NCBI RefSeq assembly: GCF_019703875.1
Contig: NZ_AP024110.1
Location: forward strand, 186,001 to 250,000
Length of the DNA stretch: 64,000 nt
Direction of reading: 5' to 3'
Source: Methyloradius palustris
Lineage (GTDB): Bacteria > Pseudomonadota > Gammaproteobacteria > Burkholderiales > Methylophilaceae
Positions within the stretch are counted from its first letter, which is position 1; every line of letters starts with the position of its first letter. Of this stretch, positions 17,733 through 26,778 are shown piece by piece. Both the position numbers and the translations under genes were made by a program. Below the pieces are notes generated by a model. That model searched no databases. It was given only the letters and a program-made list of their open reading frames with translations, and was not told where the DNA came from.

Positions 17733-18353
17733 TTATATTTCGAGCGGTAACTGTAGTAATTTTTTGAGCATGGGCACAGTGACTGGTTTCTTGGTGGTCA
17801 GTGACCATACATCAAGCGCATTCAGGGTAGCCATCAGGTTGGGTAAATCACGACGCAAATAACGCAGGCAATAGTCGATGACTTCATCTGGCAGATGCAT
17901 GCCACGCTCTTTTGCGTGGGTTCTCAAAGCCTGTGCTTTTTCGTCATCTGTGAGTGGGTGTAATTGGTAGGTCAGGCCCCAAGCCAAGCGTGTTGCCAAA
18001 TCATCGCGCAGCCCCATTTGCGTCGGTGCGGCAATCCCGCTGGCAATCAGCAGGCCGCCAGACTCGCGTAGCTGGTTATAGCTATTAAACAAGGAGATTT
18101 GGGCTTCATCCGAAAGCTGATGCACATTATCAGCACACACCAGATTTAAACCAGCAACACGTGCCAATTCAGTTGCGCTGGATAGTAAATGTGTTTTACC
18201 ACTACCGGCAGCACCCCACAGGTAAATGAAGCGTTGCGAACCGCCATTGATAGCGGCCTTAAGGCTGTGCAGAGCCTCTGCATTGCGGCCAATAACAAAG
18301 TTATCCAGACTTGGCAGCGCAGGTGGCTGAATATCAAGTAGCAATTGCTTCAT
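17733..18353 (-). CDS. hda: DnaA regulatory inactivator Hda
   Basis: This 206-residue AAA+ protein is shaped like the DnaA ATPase domain but has no DNA-binding domain IV. It starts MKQLLLDIQPP, and QLLLDI fits the sliding-clamp-binding motif that Hda uses. The Walker A loop GAAGSGKTHLL is at 47-57, and a lid domain follows (residues about 145-206). Hda with the DNA-loaded clamp stimulates ATP hydrolysis by DnaA and prevents re-initiation. It abuts the downstream dehydrogenase gene and lies 40 bases downstream of the AI-2E transporter gene. Confidence 0.93.
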   Translation of the reverse strand: MKQLLLDIQPPALPSLDNFVIGRNAEALHSLKAAINGGSQRFIYLWGAAGSGKTHLLSSATELARVAGLNLVCADNVHQLSDEAQISLFNSYNQLRESGGLLIASGIAAPTQMGLRDDLATRLAWGLTYQLHPLTDDEKAQALRTHAKERGMHLPDEVIDYCLRYLRRDLPNLMATLNALDVWSLTTKKPVTVPMLKKLLQLPLEI

Positions 18354-18393
18354 GAGCGTGGTTCTGAAAAGTGCGCGGGTCAGCGTTTAAAGG

Positions 18394-19476
18394 CTAGTTC
18401 TTTAGGTAGGCATCGCTTGCCACATATTTTTTCTTGGCATGACGCACTAGAACGGCGATGGCGGCACCCACTGGCAAGGCTAGCAATATGCCGCTAAATC
18501 CGAATAACTCACCACCAGCCAGCAAGGCGAAAATCACTACCACTGGGTGCAAGCCGATGCGATCACCCACTAACCATGGAGTTAGCAACATACTTTCTAT
18601 GGCCTGGCCGATAGCAAATACCGCAGCGACAGGCACCAAATCCCCTAGGTTATTGAATTGCAATATGGCTGCCAACATAGCCAGCAGGATGCCCGTGGTA
18701 GGGCCAAGATAAGGTACAAAGCCCAGCAGGCCAGCAATCAGGCCAATCGGAATGGCAAGCTCCAGACCAGCAAAACCAAGGCCTGCAGCATAAAAGATAC
18801 CCATCAATATCATCACAGAAAGCTGGCCACGCAAAAATTCAGCCAGTACAGCATCAATCTCCATGCTGATTTCCAGCGTTTTAGCCAGATGACGACGCGG
18901 CAAGAGTACCGCGATGCGTTCAATGAGTTGATGCCAATCACGCAACAGGTAAAACAACACAACGGGAATCAGCAGTAGATTCACCATCCAGCCAATGAAG
19001 GCCAGGCCATGCGTGCTAATAATGAGTAAGGCGCGACTTGCATAGTCTGTGGCGGATTTCCAGTTTTTGGTGAAGACCTCCTGCACTTTGCCAGAGTCAA
19101 TTTCCAGGCCAATGCCAAAGTGTTGGAACAACCAGGGGTCAAGCTGTGTGCGTAAGGTATTGATGTAATTAGGGAGCTTTTGGATGACGAGAAATAGCTC
19201 TTTTTGCAACATAGGTACGATGACGAGTATGACGCCAATAAGCCCAGTGAGCAGTAGCAGCATGACGAGCATGGTTGCAACAGTGCGGCCTATCGTCAGC
19301 TTGCCAAGTTTGAATGCGCTTATGCGATCTACCAGCGGATTGCAAATGTAGGCAAAAATCGCTGCAATCAGAAATGGCGAGATAATCGGCAAAAGTCGAT
19401 AAGCAATGAATAAAGCGAGTGCTACCAGCAGAATAATGCGGTAATCAGGTAATACGTTTTCTCGTTTGGCTGTCAT
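18394..19476 (-). CDS. AI-2E family transporter (PerM-like)
   Basis: ATG at 19476 gives a 360-residue membrane protein with about eight hydrophobic helices and the PerM/AI-2E family glycine-rich region GFVPYLGPTTGILLAML. Family members include TqsA and PerM, but few have a proven substrate, so a permease of unknown cargo is the safe call. The longer frame from 19575 would run across the purM promoter and is unlikely. It is divergent from purM and followed by hda, the arrangement seen in many betaproteobacteria. Confidence 0.86.
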   Translation of the reverse strand: MTAKRENVLPDYRIILLVALALFIAYRLLPIISPFLIAAIFAYICNPLVDRISAFKLGKLTIGRTVATMLVMLLLLTGLIGVILVIVPMLQKELFLVIQKLPNYINTLRTQLDPWLFQHFGIGLEIDSGKVQEVFTKNWKSATDYASRALLIISTHGLAFIGWMVNLLLIPVVLFYLLRDWHQLIERIAVLLPRRHLAKTLEISMEIDAVLAEFLRGQLSVMILMGIFYAAGLGFAGLELAIPIGLIAGLLGFVPYLGPTTGILLAMLAAILQFNNLGDLVPVAAVFAIGQAIESMLLTPWLVGDRIGLHPVVVIFALLAGGELFGFSGILLALPVGAAIAVLVRHAKKKYVASDAYLKN

Positions 19477-19549
19477 TTCGGTTAAAATTCCATAATTCGG
19501 CAGTAATATTTTTAATAGCAATATTTTATAGTGGAAAGCGAGAACGCAC

Positions 19550-20602
19550 TTGAATTCTGACAACTCACCAGCCAAAACCTCAATGAGCTACCGCGATGCT
19601 GGTGTCGATATGGAAGCAGGCGATGCACTGGTAGAACAGATCAAGCCATACGCGAAGCGTACCATGCGCCCAGAGGTTTTGGGTGGAATTGGCGGTTTTG
19701 GTTCTTTGTTTGAAGTGCCTAAAAAATTCAAAAACCCAGTGCTGGTATCAGGTACCGATGGTGTTGGCACCAAACTCAAGCTGGCTTTTCAACTGAACAA
19801 ACACGATACCGTAGGCATCGATCTGGTCGCTATGAGCGTCAACGATATTCTGGTACAAGGCGCTGAACCGTTGTTTTTTCTGGATTATTTTGCATGCGGC
19901 AAACTGGAAGTCGGCACCGCTGCCCAAGTGATTAAAGGTATTGCCGCTGGCTGTGAACAGGCTGGCTGTGCCTTAGTCGGTGGTGAGACTGCCGAGATGC
20001 CGGGCATGTATCCAGCAGGCGAATATGACCTTGCAGGGTTTGCAGTGGGTGCAGTGGATAAAGAAGCGATCATCAATGGCACAACAATCAGTGAAGGCGA
20101 TGTCGTGTTGGGCTTGGCTTCAAGCGGCGCCCATTCAAATGGCTATTCGCTGATTCGTAAATTGATAGAGCAATCAGCCATCAGTTGGGATAGTGACTTT
20201 CACGGCAAGCCATTCCGCGATGTGGTGATGGCCCCAACGCGGATCTATGTAAAACCGCTATTAAAACTGCTCGCAACCTTGCCCGTAAAAGGCATGGCGC
20301 ATATTACTGGCGGCGGCATTACTGAAAACATTCCACGTGTGTTACCAGAGGGATTAACGGCTGAAATCAAGAAAAGCAGCTGGCAATTGCCAGCCTTGTT
20401 TAGCTGGTTGCAGGCACAAGGCAATGTGACGGATGACGAAATGTATCGCACGTTCAACTGTGGCATCGGCATGGCAGTCATCGTCTCTGCCGAGCATGCG
20501 GCACAAGCGCAGGCTTTGCTAAGTGCTGAAGGTGAGCAGGTATTTACTATCGGTCATATTCGTCGTAGTGGTGCTGGCGAGCATGCAACGGTTGTCATTT
20601 AA
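19550..20602 (+). CDS. purM: Phosphoribosylformylglycinamidine cyclo-ligase
   Basis: This 350-residue AIR synthetase has the family motifs [42 protein letters not shown] and [14 protein letters not shown]. It closes the imidazole ring in purine synthesis using ATP in the cytoplasm. The start is uncertain: TTG at 19550 gives the full frame, while ATG at 19583 (MSYRDAGVD) begins nearer the conserved core; neither has a clear ribosome site. It is divergent from the AI-2E transporter gene. purN, often adjacent in other bacteria, is not in the window. Confidence 0.96.
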   Translation: MNSDNSPAKTSMSYRDAGVDMEAGDALVEQIKPYAKRTMRPEVLGGIGGFGSLFEVPKKFKNPVLVSGTDGVGTKLKLAFQLNKHDTVGIDLVAMSVNDILVQGAEPLFFLDYFACGKLEVGTAAQVIKGIAAGCEQAGCALVGGETAEMPGMYPAGEYDLAGFAVGAVDKEAIINGTTISEGDVVLGLASSGAHSNGYSLIRKLIEQSAISWDSDFHGKPFRDVVMAPTRIYVKPLLKLLATLPVKGMAHITGGGITENIPRVLPEGLTAEIKKSSWQLPALFSWLQAQGNVTDDEMYRTFNCGIGMAVIVSAEHAAQAQALLSAEGEQVFTIGHIRRSGAGEHATVVI

Positions 20603-20664
20603 TTTCGCGTGTCTCTAAATATCATTAGTCGTGCGTTAAAGTATCCTCAAGCATTAAGGAGCAT

Positions 20665-21396
20665 ATGAAAATGCCAAGCATCATGCGGTTAAACAACAGC
20701 TTTAAAGCGCTTATATGGGTGCTTATCTCTAGCTTTGGATTGGCTGGCGTGGCTCAAGCCGCACCGCCGACCAAAATAAGTTTAGAGTACATGGCAACAC
20801 GCGATGGCAAGCCATTCGCTAATGTGACGGAAAGTTATAAACAAGAAGATGGCCGCTACAAAATAGAGAGCGTGACGTCAGGCATTGGTGTATTTGCCTT
20901 GCTGGGTAAGCGTGTGATGACTAGTGAAGGTGAAGTGACTACGCAAGGGTTAAAACCTAGTCATTTTGAGTTGCGCCAGGGCGATAACCCTAAAAAGGCG
21001 TTGATCTCTGATTTCGACTGGTCTGCCAGCACTTTGAATTTGCAAATCAAAGGTGAGGCAAGCAGCTCTCCACTTGATAAAGGTGCGCAAGATTTAGCCA
21101 GTTTCCCCTATCAATTCATGTTCAGCCCACCCAAGGCGGATGATTTCTATCTTGCCGTCAATAGTGGTCGCAAGCTGGGTAACAATCATTACAAAGTGAC
21201 AGAGCGCGGTGCCGTAATCGAGATTGATGGCAAAAAGTATAAAGCGCTGCATTTGGTAGATGCTAGCGAAGATGCGAAAGATGGTAAAGAGTTGTGGCTG
21301 GGCGTAGCGCAATACAATCTACCGATAAAACTTGTATTGAAAGATGAAACTGGCGCAACAATCGAGCAAACCCTTACCAGCATTCATGCTGAGTAA
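20665..21396 (+). CDS. DUF3108 protein, exported (copy 1 of tandem pair)
   Basis: This 243-residue protein has a signal peptide (hydrophobic about 13-31, cleavage after AQA) and a DUF3108 domain over the rest. The fold is presumably a lipocalin-like beta barrel in the periplasm; the function is unknown. ATG at 20665 has AAGGAG (20655-20660) at proper spacing. The next gene encodes a second DUF3108 domain and starts inside the last 11 bases of this one, indicating translational coupling and an old duplication. Shared features include the YQFMF/FQFMF strand and a WLG/WLA segment. Confidence 0.82.
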   Translation: MKMPSIMRLNNSFKALIWVLISSFGLAGVAQAAPPTKISLEYMATRDGKPFANVTESYKQEDGRYKIESVTSGIGVFALLGKRVMTSEGEVTTQGLKPSHFELRQGDNPKKALISDFDWSASTLNLQIKGEASSSPLDKGAQDLASFPYQFMFSPPKADDFYLAVNSGRKLGNNHYKVTERGAVIEIDGKKYKALHLVDASEDAKDGKELWLGVAQYNLPIKLVLKDETGATIEQTLTSIHAE

Positions 21397-22447
21397 TACA
21401 TTTGCAAAACTGCGCAGATTTGGCTCGTGGCGTTATGTAGTCGCGCTGGTATTATCGGTTTTATTGCATTTTGTGCTGATTGCTGGTGCTAGTTGGCATT
21501 TTCCCGTCTCTGATACTGATGACGATACTATTGAAGTAGCATTGGTGCCGCAGCAGTTAGTAGAAAAGCCTGCAGTGAAACCAGTAGCTGTGAAGCCTAA
21601 AGCCCAAAGTAGCAAAGTGCCCAAGCCAACTCCGCCAACAGAAGCAGCGCCTGAAAATAAGGTGGCAGATCAAGTAGCAGTCAATGCTGTGGATGGAATA
21701 ACGAAACAGGCTGAACCTACAGAAGCTAGCGACGCAAGCACCGAAGCATTACCCGATCAGATTGCGGGACAGCCAGAACCTTTAAACGAAGCCGCCGCAT
21801 GGACGCCAAAAAGTAATTTTCTAGAGATGGAATATGATGTATTCCGTGGCGTTGGCGGCATGAAAATCGGTGTTACACGGGTTAATTACAAGTCAGGCGC
21901 TGATGGTAGTTATAGCTTGAAAAGCGAGACCGAAGCAAAAGGTCTGGCTACGTTGATTTTGTCGGACAATCTGGTGCAAGTGAGTGAAGGCTTAGTGACA
22001 GATAAAGGTTTGCAGCCTGCAGAATTCAGTTATCAGTTTGCGCGCAAATCACGCCAGGCCAAATTTGATTGGCAATCTGCCTTGTTAACACAGCAAACCA
22101 ATAAAGAAGAAACAACGGTGCCTTTGCCAGCAGGCACACAAGATATACTGAGTTTTATGTTCCAGTTTATGTTTGTACCGCCATTGCAAGAGATGGAATT
22201 AAATATCACCAATGGCAGAAAGCTGAACCATTACAACTATGGTTTTGAGGGTGAAGAAACCATCAACAGCAAGCTGGGCGATATACGCACCCTGCATATT
22301 TCACGCACTGGCCAGGAAGACGCAAAAGATGATCTCTGGCTGGCGATAGATAAAGAGTATCTCCCGATTAAAATACGTAAAACAGAAAAGGATGGCAGTG
22401 TGATCGAGCAGATTGTGACTCGTATCAATACTGATATAACTCAATGA
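21386..22447 (+). CDS. DUF3108 protein with TonB-like proline-rich N-terminus (copy 2)
   Basis: From ATG at 21386 this 353-residue protein has one N-terminal membrane helix (about residues 17-36), a Lys/Pro/Ala-rich linker (about 55-135), then a DUF3108 domain (about 140-345). This anchor-plus-stalk layout resembles TonB, though no TonB C-terminal domain is present. The longer start at 21344 lies inside the previous gene and is not supported. The gene overlaps the RsmB-like gene by four bases (ATGA). Role unknown; a periplasm-spanning tether is possible. Confidence 0.78.
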   Translation: MLSNTFAKLRRFGSWRYVVALVLSVLLHFVLIAGASWHFPVSDTDDDTIEVALVPQQLVEKPAVKPVAVKPKAQSSKVPKPTPPTEAAPENKVADQVAVNAVDGITKQAEPTEASDASTEALPDQIAGQPEPLNEAAAWTPKSNFLEMEYDVFRGVGGMKIGVTRVNYKSGADGSYSLKSETEAKGLATLILSDNLVQVSEGLVTDKGLQPAEFSYQFARKSRQAKFDWQSALLTQQTNKEETTVPLPAGTQDILSFMFQFMFVPPLQEMELNITNGRKLNHYNYGFEGEETINSKLGDIRTLHISRTGQEDAKDDLWLAIDKEYLPIKIRKTEKDGSVIEQIVTRINTDITQ

Positions 22448-23721
22448 GCACCATTAAACCAACGAATGTCATTAACCCTAATTTATTGCGCCTTGCCAGC
22501 ATGGCACTGGCCGATGTACTTACAGGAACTGGCCCTGCAGATGCCAAGTTAGGATGGTTCTTTAAACAGAATCGCGAACTGGGTACTAAAGACCGCGCCT
22601 TTGTGGCTGAATCAGTTTATGGCGTATTGCGTCGTAAATCATTCCTGGCATTTGTGTCAGATGGCGAAGACCCGCGCAAATTGCTGCTTGCCTGGCTGCT
22701 ACGTGTGCAAGGCATGAGCATGCGTGATTTGGATGAAAGCCTGAACAAGCAACAAAAGGAGTGGGCGCAAGAGATCAAGGCTAAAACCCCTGATCCAGCC
22801 AATGCTGCCATGCAGGCTGATATGCCAGAATGGTTATGGGAAACACTCACCAAACAATATGGTGAAGCAGAAGCGCTGGTGATTGCCCGCAGCATGCATT
22901 TGCCAGCACCACTCGATCTGCGCGCCAATTTGGTGAAAGCCACGCGTGAAGATGTCGTCGCCAAGTTTGCCTCAGAAAATACAGAAGTCGCCCTCACGCC
23001 GTATTCACCAAATGGTCTGCGTATGGCAGAAAAAGTGACCATCAGTCGCCATAAATTATTTACCGACGGCAAGATAGAAGTGCAGGACGAAGGCAGCCAA
23101 TTGCTGGCGCAACTGGTAGCGCCGCGCCGTGGTGAAATGATTGCCGATTTCTGTGCTGGTGCTGGTGGTAAAAGTCTGGCGATTGGTGCACTGATGCGCA
23201 ACACAGGCCGCATTTATGCATTCGACGTTTCTGAAAAGCGTTTGCAGAACTTGGGTGTTCGCCTTAAACGTTCGGGCTTATCTAACTTACATAGCCAACT
23301 GATTACAAGCGAGCAAGACCCAAAGCTGAAGCGCCTAAATGGTAAATTTGACCGCGTATTGGTCGATGCACCTTGCAGCGGCCTAGGTACTTTAAGACGC
23401 AACCCCGATTTGAAATGGCGCCAAACGCCACAAGACATTATTGAACTGACAGCTAAACAGACCAGAATTCTGACGCGTGCTGCCAAGCTGGTAAAAGCGG
23501 GCGGGCGCCTGATTTATGCCACCTGTAGTTTGTTGCAGGAAGAAAACGAACAGATTGCTGAGGCATTTTTGGTTGCGAATGTTGATTACAAGCTAGTGCC
23601 TGCCAACGAAATATTAGCCCAACAGCAAATTGAGCTAGATACTGGCAAATACCTCAAGCTATTGCCGCATTTGCACCAGACAGATGGTTTTTTTGCCGCG
23701 GTGTTTGAGCGTACTGCTTAA
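22444..23721 (+). CDS. RsmB-type RNA (cytosine-5) methyltransferase
   Basis: This 425-residue protein has an N-terminal NusB-like helical region (about 10-140) and a Rossmann methyltransferase domain. The AdoMet loop FCAGAGGKS is at 236-244; DAPCSGLG has Cys311 and ATCSLL has Cys361. The two cysteines are the release and catalytic residues typical of the NOL1/NOP2/Sun family. RsmB methylates C967 of 16S rRNA, but paralogs modify other RNAs, so the exact target is not fixed. It overlaps the DUF3108 gene by four bases and is probably last in the purM-DUF3108 operon. Confidence 0.87.
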   Translation: MSTIKPTNVINPNLLRLASMALADVLTGTGPADAKLGWFFKQNRELGTKDRAFVAESVYGVLRRKSFLAFVSDGEDPRKLLLAWLLRVQGMSMRDLDESLNKQQKEWAQEIKAKTPDPANAAMQADMPEWLWETLTKQYGEAEALVIARSMHLPAPLDLRANLVKATREDVVAKFASENTEVALTPYSPNGLRMAEKVTISRHKLFTDGKIEVQDEGSQLLAQLVAPRRGEMIADFCAGAGGKSLAIGALMRNTGRIYAFDVSEKRLQNLGVRLKRSGLSNLHSQLITSEQDPKLKRLNGKFDRVLVDAPCSGLGTLRRNPDLKWRQTPQDIIELTAKQTRILTRAAKLVKAGGRLIYATCSLLQEENEQIAEAFLVANVDYKLVPANEILAQQQIELDTGKYLKLLPHLHQTDGFFAAVFERTA

Positions 23722-23730
23722 TTTTCAATA

Positions 23731-24567
23731 TCACTTCTCAGGTTCAGTGATGGCGATATGTTTTGCTTTTGCCACATCAACGCGCAATAGTTGCGCCAAC
23801 TCAGCGTAATCATCTGGCAAGGCGGCGTCTTGCCAGCCATTGGCTGAATGGCGGGCAAGATTAGCCGCCAGTGATACGCTTTTTACCTGTTGGTCTTTGC
23901 TGCTGGTGTCGTCCATCAGTTTGGAAAGCAGAGGTGGTAAGTTGCAGGAATCAATCAGTAATAACTGCAGCTCTGCTAGCCTGAAACCAAATACATCCTC
24001 TTGTACTTTGGCTGAGCGCAAGGTTTTATCCGCATGTTGCAGCTCAAAAATCTTCATCATGTTGTCTGGCGCAAAACACCACATCAATATCTCGACCAGA
24101 TCATGTAAAAGTGCGGCGATGCGTGTTTCTTCCACACGCAAGTCGCGCAATAATATGCCCCATTCAAACGCATAATGTGCAGCCCGATTAGAGCGATGAA
24201 TCAGCCTTAATAAGTGGGTAAGCGCGGGCAGGTTGTGTTTAAGCGTATCTTGCACAACGGGCTGTGTAGGCAGGTCTCTAAAAAATGAGTTCATCCCCAT
24301 CATCATGATGGCCTGCTCGACCAGCACCAGATCTTGCAACTGGTGTTTATTCTTATGCGTTTGCATGTGGCGCAATACGCGGAACGCCATCATTGGGTCA
24401 TGGTTGACGACAGATGCAATGGCACGCGCGGTTAGATTGTCTTCGTCCAGTTTAAGCCGATCCATCTCACGTGCCGTGTGTTTAAGCACAGGAATCTCGG
24501 CGCTACTTAAAAACGTGACCCAAGTGTTTAAATCGTGAGGGGCTAATTTCTGTGGTTCAGATGACAT
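23731..24567 (-). CDS. HDOD domain protein
   Basis: From ATG at 24567 this is a 278-residue protein. An HDOD domain (related to HD phosphohydrolases but often without metal ligands) covers about residues 18-215, recognisable from ARAIASVVNHDPMMAFRVLR and the ALLHDLVEILMW segment, which retains an HD pair. HDOD proteins act in signalling, frequently with two-component or cyclic-di-GMP partners, usually as protein-interaction modules. No such partner is adjacent. The chosen ATG has AAAGG about ten bases upstream. It converges with the methyltransferase gene 9 bases away. Confidence 0.82.
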   Translation of the reverse strand: MSSEPQKLAPHDLNTWVTFLSSAEIPVLKHTAREMDRLKLDEDNLTARAIASVVNHDPMMAFRVLRHMQTHKNKHQLQDLVLVEQAIMMMGMNSFFRDLPTQPVVQDTLKHNLPALTHLLRLIHRSNRAAHYAFEWGILLRDLRVEETRIAALLHDLVEILMWCFAPDNMMKIFELQHADKTLRSAKVQEDVFGFRLAELQLLLIDSCNLPPLLSKLMDDTSSKDQQVKSVSLAANLARHSANGWQDAALPDDYAELAQLLRVDVAKAKHIAITEPEK

Positions 24568-24755
24568 GTTCAAAACCTTTAAGCGTGTATTGCCAGAGGT
24601 GGTCTTAATCTACTTGTTAATATATCAATATCGGCACTATTCAGCACATTCTTAATCATTCCCTGACATTTACCATCACAGTTGAGCTAGGTTACACTCA
24701 TTGGCAGGGTGATACTTTAGCCACATGACATTTAATCAAAGCGAGCATTAGCACT

Positions 24756-25991
24756 ATGAAATTTCCGTCACTCAATAGCCAAATTCTACTTGGGGCGATT
24801 CTCGGCATAGCGATTGGTATCTACTTTCATGCGCTAGGGCAAGATAGTGAGCCTGCCCAAGCTGGCCTGTATGTCAGCGGCCTGGTTGGTGGTGTGTTTG
24901 TTGATCTATTGAAAATGGTATTGGTACCGCTGGTATTCAGCTCAATTACTGTAGGTATTGCCAATCTGCAAAAGCATCATCAAGCACAACGTGTTTGGAA
25001 GATTACGCTAGCGTTTTTCCTGTTTTCGATGACGGTTGCCATTATTGTTGGCTTGTCGGCGGCCAATATTTTTAAGCCAGGTGCAGGCTTGCATCTTGGT
25101 TTGTTCGCTGATGCCATGCAGGCTTTCGAAGCCAAGCAGATGAGTCTGGGCGAATTTTTCGCCCATTTTCTGCATGGCTTATTCGTGAATCCAGTAAGTG
25201 CCATGGCACAGGGCAATATTTTGCCTGTTGTTGTTTTTGCCTTGTTTGTTGGTGTGGCGATTGTGGTCGGCGGCGAACGCTATCGGAACATTCTTAATCT
25301 ATTGCAAGAACTGTTTGAGCTGACGATGCGTATCGTTAGCTGGATTATGCTTCTATCACCATTCGGTATCATGGCCTTGCTCATCAAGCTGGTGGCAACG
25401 CAGGATGTGGCTTTGTTGGGCAGTGTAGGCAAGTTTATTGCGGTGATTATCGGCACAACTTTGCTGCATGGCGTGGTGATCCTGCCACTGATTTTGTACC
25501 TCATCACTAAAATGACCCCGCTAACATTCTGGAAAGGCGCACGCGATGCGCTGATTACCGCTTTTGCTACCAGTTCCAGTTCGGCCACCATGCCAGTGAC
25601 TTTACGCTGCGTGGAAGAGCAACTTAAAGTGCCACGCGAAATCGCCAGCTTTGTCATTCCTTTCGGCGCTACCGTCAATATGGACGGCACGGCACTTTAT
25701 GAAGCCGCTGCAGCGCTCTTTATCGCTAATCTGGCTGGCGTAGAACTCAATCTGGTTCAGCAAATGATTGTATTTTTCACTGCCATGATCGCTGCTATGG
25801 GTGCGCCCGGCATCCCAAGTGCTGGCATGGTCACTATGGTCATGGTGTTGCAATCTGTTGGATTACCCGCCGAAGCCATCGCCATCTTGCTGCCTATAGA
25901 TCGGCTACTAGACACCGTGAGAACTGCGGTGAATGTAGAGGGTGATATGGTTGGGAGCATTGTGGTGCATAAGCTGGTGGGGCGAGCCTAG
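24756..25991 (+). CDS. Dicarboxylate/amino-acid:cation symporter (DAACS family)
   Basis: This 411-residue inner-membrane protein has about eight membrane helices and two re-entrant loops. The family signatures are the serine-rich hairpin TAFATSSSSATMPVTL (near 269-284) and NMDGTALYEAAAALFIA (near 310), where sodium and substrate bind. DAACS members (GltP, DctA) take up glutamate, aspartate or C4-dicarboxylates with Na+ or H+; the exact substrate cannot be read from this sequence. It is a single gene with a promoter-sized gap of 188 bases upstream, after the divergent HDOD gene. Confidence 0.9.
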   Translation: MKFPSLNSQILLGAILGIAIGIYFHALGQDSEPAQAGLYVSGLVGGVFVDLLKMVLVPLVFSSITVGIANLQKHHQAQRVWKITLAFFLFSMTVAIIVGLSAANIFKPGAGLHLGLFADAMQAFEAKQMSLGEFFAHFLHGLFVNPVSAMAQGNILPVVVFALFVGVAIVVGGERYRNILNLLQELFELTMRIVSWIMLLSPFGIMALLIKLVATQDVALLGSVGKFIAVIIGTTLLHGVVILPLILYLITKMTPLTFWKGARDALITAFATSSSSATMPVTLRCVEEQLKVPREIASFVIPFGATVNMDGTALYEAAAALFIANLAGVELNLVQQMIVFFTAMIAAMGAPGIPSAGMVTMVMVLQSVGLPAEAIAILLPIDRLLDTVRTAVNVEGDMVGSIVVHKLVGRA

Positions 25992-26039
25992 CTTAATATC
26001 TTGGGCTCAATATTCTGGAAAATTTAGAAGGGTTTTGTA

Positions 26040-26564
26040 GTGTTGAAATTTACTTTTCGCTGGGCTGTCAGTGAAGAAGCGATTGCCGTTTCTAATATGA
26101 TCAACGACTCATATCGTGGTGAACAGAGCAAGCTGGGTTGGACAACCGAAGCACATTTGCTTGATGGTTTAAGAACCACTCCTCAAGAAATTCTTGACCT
26201 GATTAATCGGGTAGATTCAATCATCCTGCTTTGCCACTGCGAGTCAGAACTGGTGGGGTCTGTGCATCTGGAAAAACATGCAGACACTGCTTATTTGGGA
26301 ATGTTTGTAGTTCGTCCAACGCTGCAGGCACAAGGCATAGGCAAGCAGTTACTCCAAGCTGCAGAGTCCGAAGCTAAAGTGCAATGGGGTGCCACAAAAA
26401 GTGCTATCTCTGTGATTTCTGCGAGAGACGAATTGCTCCAGTTTTATGAGCGACGAGGCTACATTAGAACGGGGGAATTAAATAATTTCCCAGTAAACCC
26501 TGCTATGTGGCAACCCAAAATACAAAACCTGCAACTGGCATTATTGGAAAAGCAGTTGCGATAA
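26040..26564 (+). CDS. GNAT family N-acetyltransferase
   Basis: This 174-residue protein has a GNAT fold: the acetyl-CoA binding motif VVRPTLQAQGIGKQLL at about 100-115 contains the QxxGxG/A signature, followed by a strand-helix ending in FYERRGYIRTGE. The substrate is unknown. The start is GTG at 26040 followed by TTG, with a GAAGGG ribosome-site-like sequence about ten bases upstream. It is a free-standing gene after the symporter; the structured leader of the EamA gene begins about 50 bases beyond its stop. Confidence 0.85.
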   Translation: MLKFTFRWAVSEEAIAVSNMINDSYRGEQSKLGWTTEAHLLDGLRTTPQEILDLINRVDSIILLCHCESELVGSVHLEKHADTAYLGMFVVRPTLQAQGIGKQLLQAAESEAKVQWGATKSAISVISARDELLQFYERRGYIRTGELNNFPVNPAMWQPKIQNLQLALLEKQLR

Positions 26565-26613
26565 TTGTTTAAACTTGACGGTTTTATTCAGATTCAAGTA
26601 CATTCACATTCTC

Positions 26614-26706
26614 ATGAAAAACAGCAACCACGTCTCCGCTTCTGCGATGATTGTCCGCAATGTGCTATGGCTAGCCCATAGTCACTGCGGTTGCTGTTTG
26701 TCCTGA
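26614..26706 (+). CDS. Possible 30-residue leader peptide ending in a Cys-rich stretch
   Basis: The frame ATG 26614 to TGA 26706 encodes 30 residues, with CGCC at residues 25-28 and the sequence HSHCGCCLS at the end. It lies entirely inside the RNA leader of the EamA gene: its Cys codons fall in the second pairing segment and its stop lies just before the third. That position resembles transcription or translation attenuation peptides. No Shine-Dalgarno sequence is evident before the ATG, so translation is unproven; it could be a chance frame in a structured RNA. Confidence 0.35.
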   Translation: MKNSNHVSASAMIVRNVLWLAHSHCGCCLS

Positions 26707-26733
26707 TTTTTGCAACCGCGGGCTCCCCGCGGT
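26619..26733 (+). promoter_or_regulatory. Attenuator-like structured leader of the EamA gene
   Basis: Segment 1 AAACAGCAACC (26619-26629) pairs perfectly with segment 2 GGTTGCTGTTT (26689-26699). Segment 2 can instead pair through GCGGTTGC (26687-26694) with segment 3 GCAACCGC (26712-26719). Segment 3 can instead form ACCGCGGG (26715-26722) with segment 4 CCCGCGGT (26726-26733), a tight GC hairpin without a T-run. A small inner stem CTATGG/CCATAG is at 26665-26681. Mutually exclusive pairings of this kind suggest a regulatory RNA; the ligand or signal is unknown. Confidence 0.6.
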
Positions 26734-26778
26734 GCTTCATTGATTTGCCGCATTGAGCCCGATTTTAAGGCTCTAAAT

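Noticed and set aside
26710..26778. Longer N-terminus of the EamA transporter from TTG 26710
   Set aside because: It runs through the GC hairpin of the leader and gives a non-family extension; ATG at 26779 has AAGG upstream and fits the family.
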